Assembly: GCF_003633615.1 (NCBI RefSeq) | Contig: NZ_RBKU01000001.1 | Span: forward strand, 1,798,001 to 1,862,000 | DNA length: 64,000 nucleotides | DNA from: Mucilaginibacter gracilis | GTDB taxonomy: Bacteria > Bacteroidota > Bacteroidia > Sphingobacteriales > Sphingobacteriaceae | Direction: 5' to 3' | Translations under genes and position numbers: made by a program | The notes under the pieces: generated by a model | Databases searched by the model: none | The model's input: only the letters and a program-made list of their open reading frames with translations | Told to the model about the DNA's origin: nothing | Shown here: positions 62,161-64,000 of the stretch, in pieces | How positions within the stretch are numbered: the stretch's first letter is position 1 | Layout: each line of letters opens with the position of its first letter

Positions 62161-63609
62161 ATGCAAGATTCGGCTTATTTTAAAAATTATCACCCCACAC
62201 CTGGCACGTGGGATGAAATGTTTGGTGCAAATTCACAAATTCGCGACCATTATCAAAAGGTTATACAGTATTTAACCCGGGAATCGATTGACGATTTAAA
62301 CAAAAAGGAAGATCTGGCGAAGCGTTTGTTTATGAGCCAGGGTATAACCTTCACGGTTTATAGCAGCGGCGAGGGTATAGAAAAAATTTTCCCGTTTGAT
62401 ATTATTCCGCGCATTATTACCGGCGACGAATGGGCCTTTGTAGAAAAAGGTATTAAACAACGCCTGCATGTGCTCAATCTTTTTTTAAAGGATGTTTACA
62501 GCAACCAGTTTATTATTAAGGATGGTATTGTACCTATAGACATTATTTACTCGTGCCCGCACTTTTTGCGCGAAATGTGTAATGTGAGCGTTCCGTATGA
62601 TATTTATGTGCATATAGCCGGTATTGACTTGATTCGCGACCACGAGGGTACCTTTTATGTACTTGAAGACAATTTGCGTACTCCATCGGGCGTAAGCTAC
62701 ATGTTAGAGAACCGCGAAATAACCAAACGCCTTTTCCCCGATTTATTGCCGCAATGCAAGGTGCGCAGCGTTACCGAATATCCAAACATCCTTTATAAAA
62801 ACCTCTTGTCGTTATCGCCAAGGCAAATACCTCACCCGGTAATTGTGCTGCTTAGTCCGGGTATATATAACTCGGCTTATTTTGAGCATACCACGCTTGC
62901 CCGCTTAATGGGGGTTGAACTGGTTGAAGGTCGCGACCTTGTAGTGAGCGATCATAAAGTTTACATGAAAACCACCACGGGCCTGCAACAGGTTGATGTA
63001 ATATACCGCCGTGTTGATGATGAGTTTTTAGATCCGCTTGAATTTAACCCGTCCAGCATATTGGGTGTGGCCGGTATTATGGGCGCTTATAGGCGTGGTA
63101 ATGTAGCCATTGTAAATGCAATAGGTAATGGCGTTGCCGACGATAAAGCAATTTACTCGTACGTGCCGGATATGATACGTTATTATTTAAACGAAGAACC
63201 TATCCTTAAAAACGTGCCTACTTACCAGTTGGGTAACCCAGACGAGAAGGAGTATGTTTTTGCCAATATCAATAAAATGGTGGTTAAGCGTACAAACGGC
63301 AGCGGCGGCTATGGCATGCTAATGGGCCATGCATCTACCGAAGCGGAGATAGAGGATTACAAAAACGAGATACTAAAAAACCCGCGCGATTTTATTGCTC
63401 AGCCTACCATAAGCCTTTCGGCAGCGCCGTGTTATATGCAGGGTTCGTTAACGCCAAGGCGTATAGATTTACGGCCCTATGCCCTATGCGGGCCCGACGG
63501 TATAGAGATAGTGCCTGGTGGTTTAACCAGGGTTGCTTTGCGCGAAGGTTCGCTGGTGGTAAACAGCTCGCAGGGTGGCGGTAGTAAAGATACCTGGGTG
63601 TTAATGTAA
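62161..63609 (+). CDS. Circularly permuted ATP-grasp type 2 protein
   Basis: A 482-residue cytoplasmic protein of the circularly permuted ATP-grasp type 2 group (DUF404/DUF407-like). Visible blocks include WDEMFGANSQIRDHY near the start, then the YVLEDNLRTPSGVSYMLENRE segment (about 165-185) and a glycine-rich nucleotide loop in VVKRTNGSGGYGMLMG (about 377-392), followed by FIAQPTISLSAAP. Members are thought to form an ATP-dependent amide or peptide ligation with an alpha-E partner; the product is unknown. The alpha-E gene follows after about 35 bases, and such loci usually continue with a transglutaminase-like gene beyond this window. Confidence 0.9.
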   Translation: MQDSAYFKNYHPTPGTWDEMFGANSQIRDHYQKVIQYLTRESIDDLNKKEDLAKRLFMSQGITFTVYSSGEGIEKIFPFDIIPRIITGDEWAFVEKGIKQRLHVLNLFLKDVYSNQFIIKDGIVPIDIIYSCPHFLREMCNVSVPYDIYVHIAGIDLIRDHEGTFYVLEDNLRTPSGVSYMLENREITKRLFPDLLPQCKVRSVTEYPNILYKNLLSLSPRQIPHPVIVLLSPGIYNSAYFEHTTLARLMGVELVEGRDLVVSDHKVYMKTTTGLQQVDVIYRRVDDEFLDPLEFNPSSILGVAGIMGAYRRGNVAIVNAIGNGVADDKAIYSYVPDMIRYYLNEEPILKNVPTYQLGNPDEKEYVFANINKMVVKRTNGSGGYGMLMGHASTEAEIEDYKNEILKNPRDFIAQPTISLSAAPCYMQGSLTPRRIDLRPYALCGPDGIEIVPGGLTRVALREGSLVVNSSQGGGSKDTWVLM

Positions 63610-63644
63610 ATAATTGAAAACAGATTGAATAATAAAATACATAC

Positions 63645-64000
63645 ATGTTAAGCAGGGTTGCCTCAAGTTTATATTGGATGAGCCGTTACATTGAGCGTAG
63701 CGATGGTATATTGCGGATGCTTAAAATTAACTACGCCTCGTCGCAGGATACGGTACAAAAGTTTACATGGGAGCCTGTGGTACGCATTTTTGCCGGCGTG
63801 GAGGACGAAGGTGTTGAAGTGCTTGAGCACGATAGCCGCGCCGTGTTAAAGTATATGGTGCTGGATAGGGAAAACCCCAATTCGGTACTAAACATTATTA
63901 CCCAGGCCCGCGAAAATGCGCGTGGTGTACAAGAGCATATCCCGAAAGATTTGTGGCAATGCCTTAACGAATACTACCATGCCGTGCGCGACCCAAAATT
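63645..64000 (+). CDS. Alpha-E domain protein (partial, runs off window)
   Basis: An open frame from ATG 63645 to the window end (118 codons, no stop). It begins MLSRVASSLYWMSRYIERSDG, the standard start of alpha-E domain proteins, an all-helical family always found beside the circularly permuted ATP-grasp. The visible part continues with QARENARGVQEHIPKDLWQ, another family block. It is the predicted partner of the upstream ATP-grasp protein. Confidence 0.9.
   Translation, partial: MLSRVASSLYWMSRYIERSDGILRMLKINYASSQDTVQKFTWEPVVRIFAGVEDEGVEVLEHDSRAVLKYMVLDRENPNSVLNIITQARENARGVQEHIPKDLWQCLNEYYHAVRDPK

Overview
The window comes from a Bacteroidota genome, most likely a soil- or plant-associated Sphingobacteriaceae of the Mucilaginibacter/Pedobacter type (inferred from gene content; no rRNA is present). 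The supporting signs are two SusC/SusD pairs, a FecI/FecR-regulated SusC with an STN domain, a type IX secretion (T9SS) type B sorting domain next to a PorP/SprF protein, Bacteroidota-type promoters (TTTG-N19-TAnnTTTG), mostly weak ribosome binding sites, and a large plant cell wall degradation capacity.

Layout. 0.1-4.5 kb (minus): a MoxR-like ATPase and VWA protein pair with a dispersed palindromic repeat between them, the 42-codon stub of a broken Nei/Fpg-type DNA glycosylase, an unknown secreted protein and a YfiT/DinB-like enzyme. 4.6-8.8 kb (plus): a secreted FAD oxidoreductase and an orphan TPR histidine kinase. 9.1-13.2 kb (plus): a 954-residue T9SS cargo (propeller, MBG repeats, type B sorting domain) with its PorP/SprF partner and a strong terminator. 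13.4-17.4 kb (minus): a xylan pair, GH10 xylanase and GH115 alpha-glucuronidase. A complete ISAs1-family insertion sequence (terminal inverted repeats and a 10-bp target duplication) sits 48 bp upstream of the xylanase start.

19.7-30.7 kb (plus): ECF sigma, FecR, STN-SusC, SusD, a zinc HExxH lipoprotein, a DUF4302 lipoprotein, then a separately terminated unknown lipoprotein. This uptake locus has no carbohydrate enzyme, so a peptide or other non-glycan substrate is likely. 30.7-34.2 kb: two tandem TonB paralogues (minus) diverge from an ECF sigma gene and an anti-sigma-like protein that itself ends in a TonB C-terminal-like domain. 34.2-40.9 kb: a GT-C type membrane protein, an M13 peptidase and a large MG2/carboxypeptidase-like/plug-like protein.

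41.1-54.0 kb: a pectin utilisation locus: SusC, SusD, terminator hairpin, CE12, CE8, GH28, CE8, GH43 on the minus strand. A LacI-type regulator diverges from it; a 16-bp palindrome at its promoter is a candidate operator. Esterases remove methyl and acetyl groups, GH28 cuts the galacturonan backbone, GH43 trims side chains, and SusCD imports the products. 54.1-61.1 kb (minus): a TolC, RND permease and adaptor efflux operon with a divergent LysR regulator. 61.2-64.0 kb (plus): a DUF6515 protein and the start of a circularly permuted ATP-grasp/alpha-E operon that runs off the window.

No tRNA, rRNA, CRISPR array or phage module was seen. Domain names are assigned from motif recognition, without database searches.
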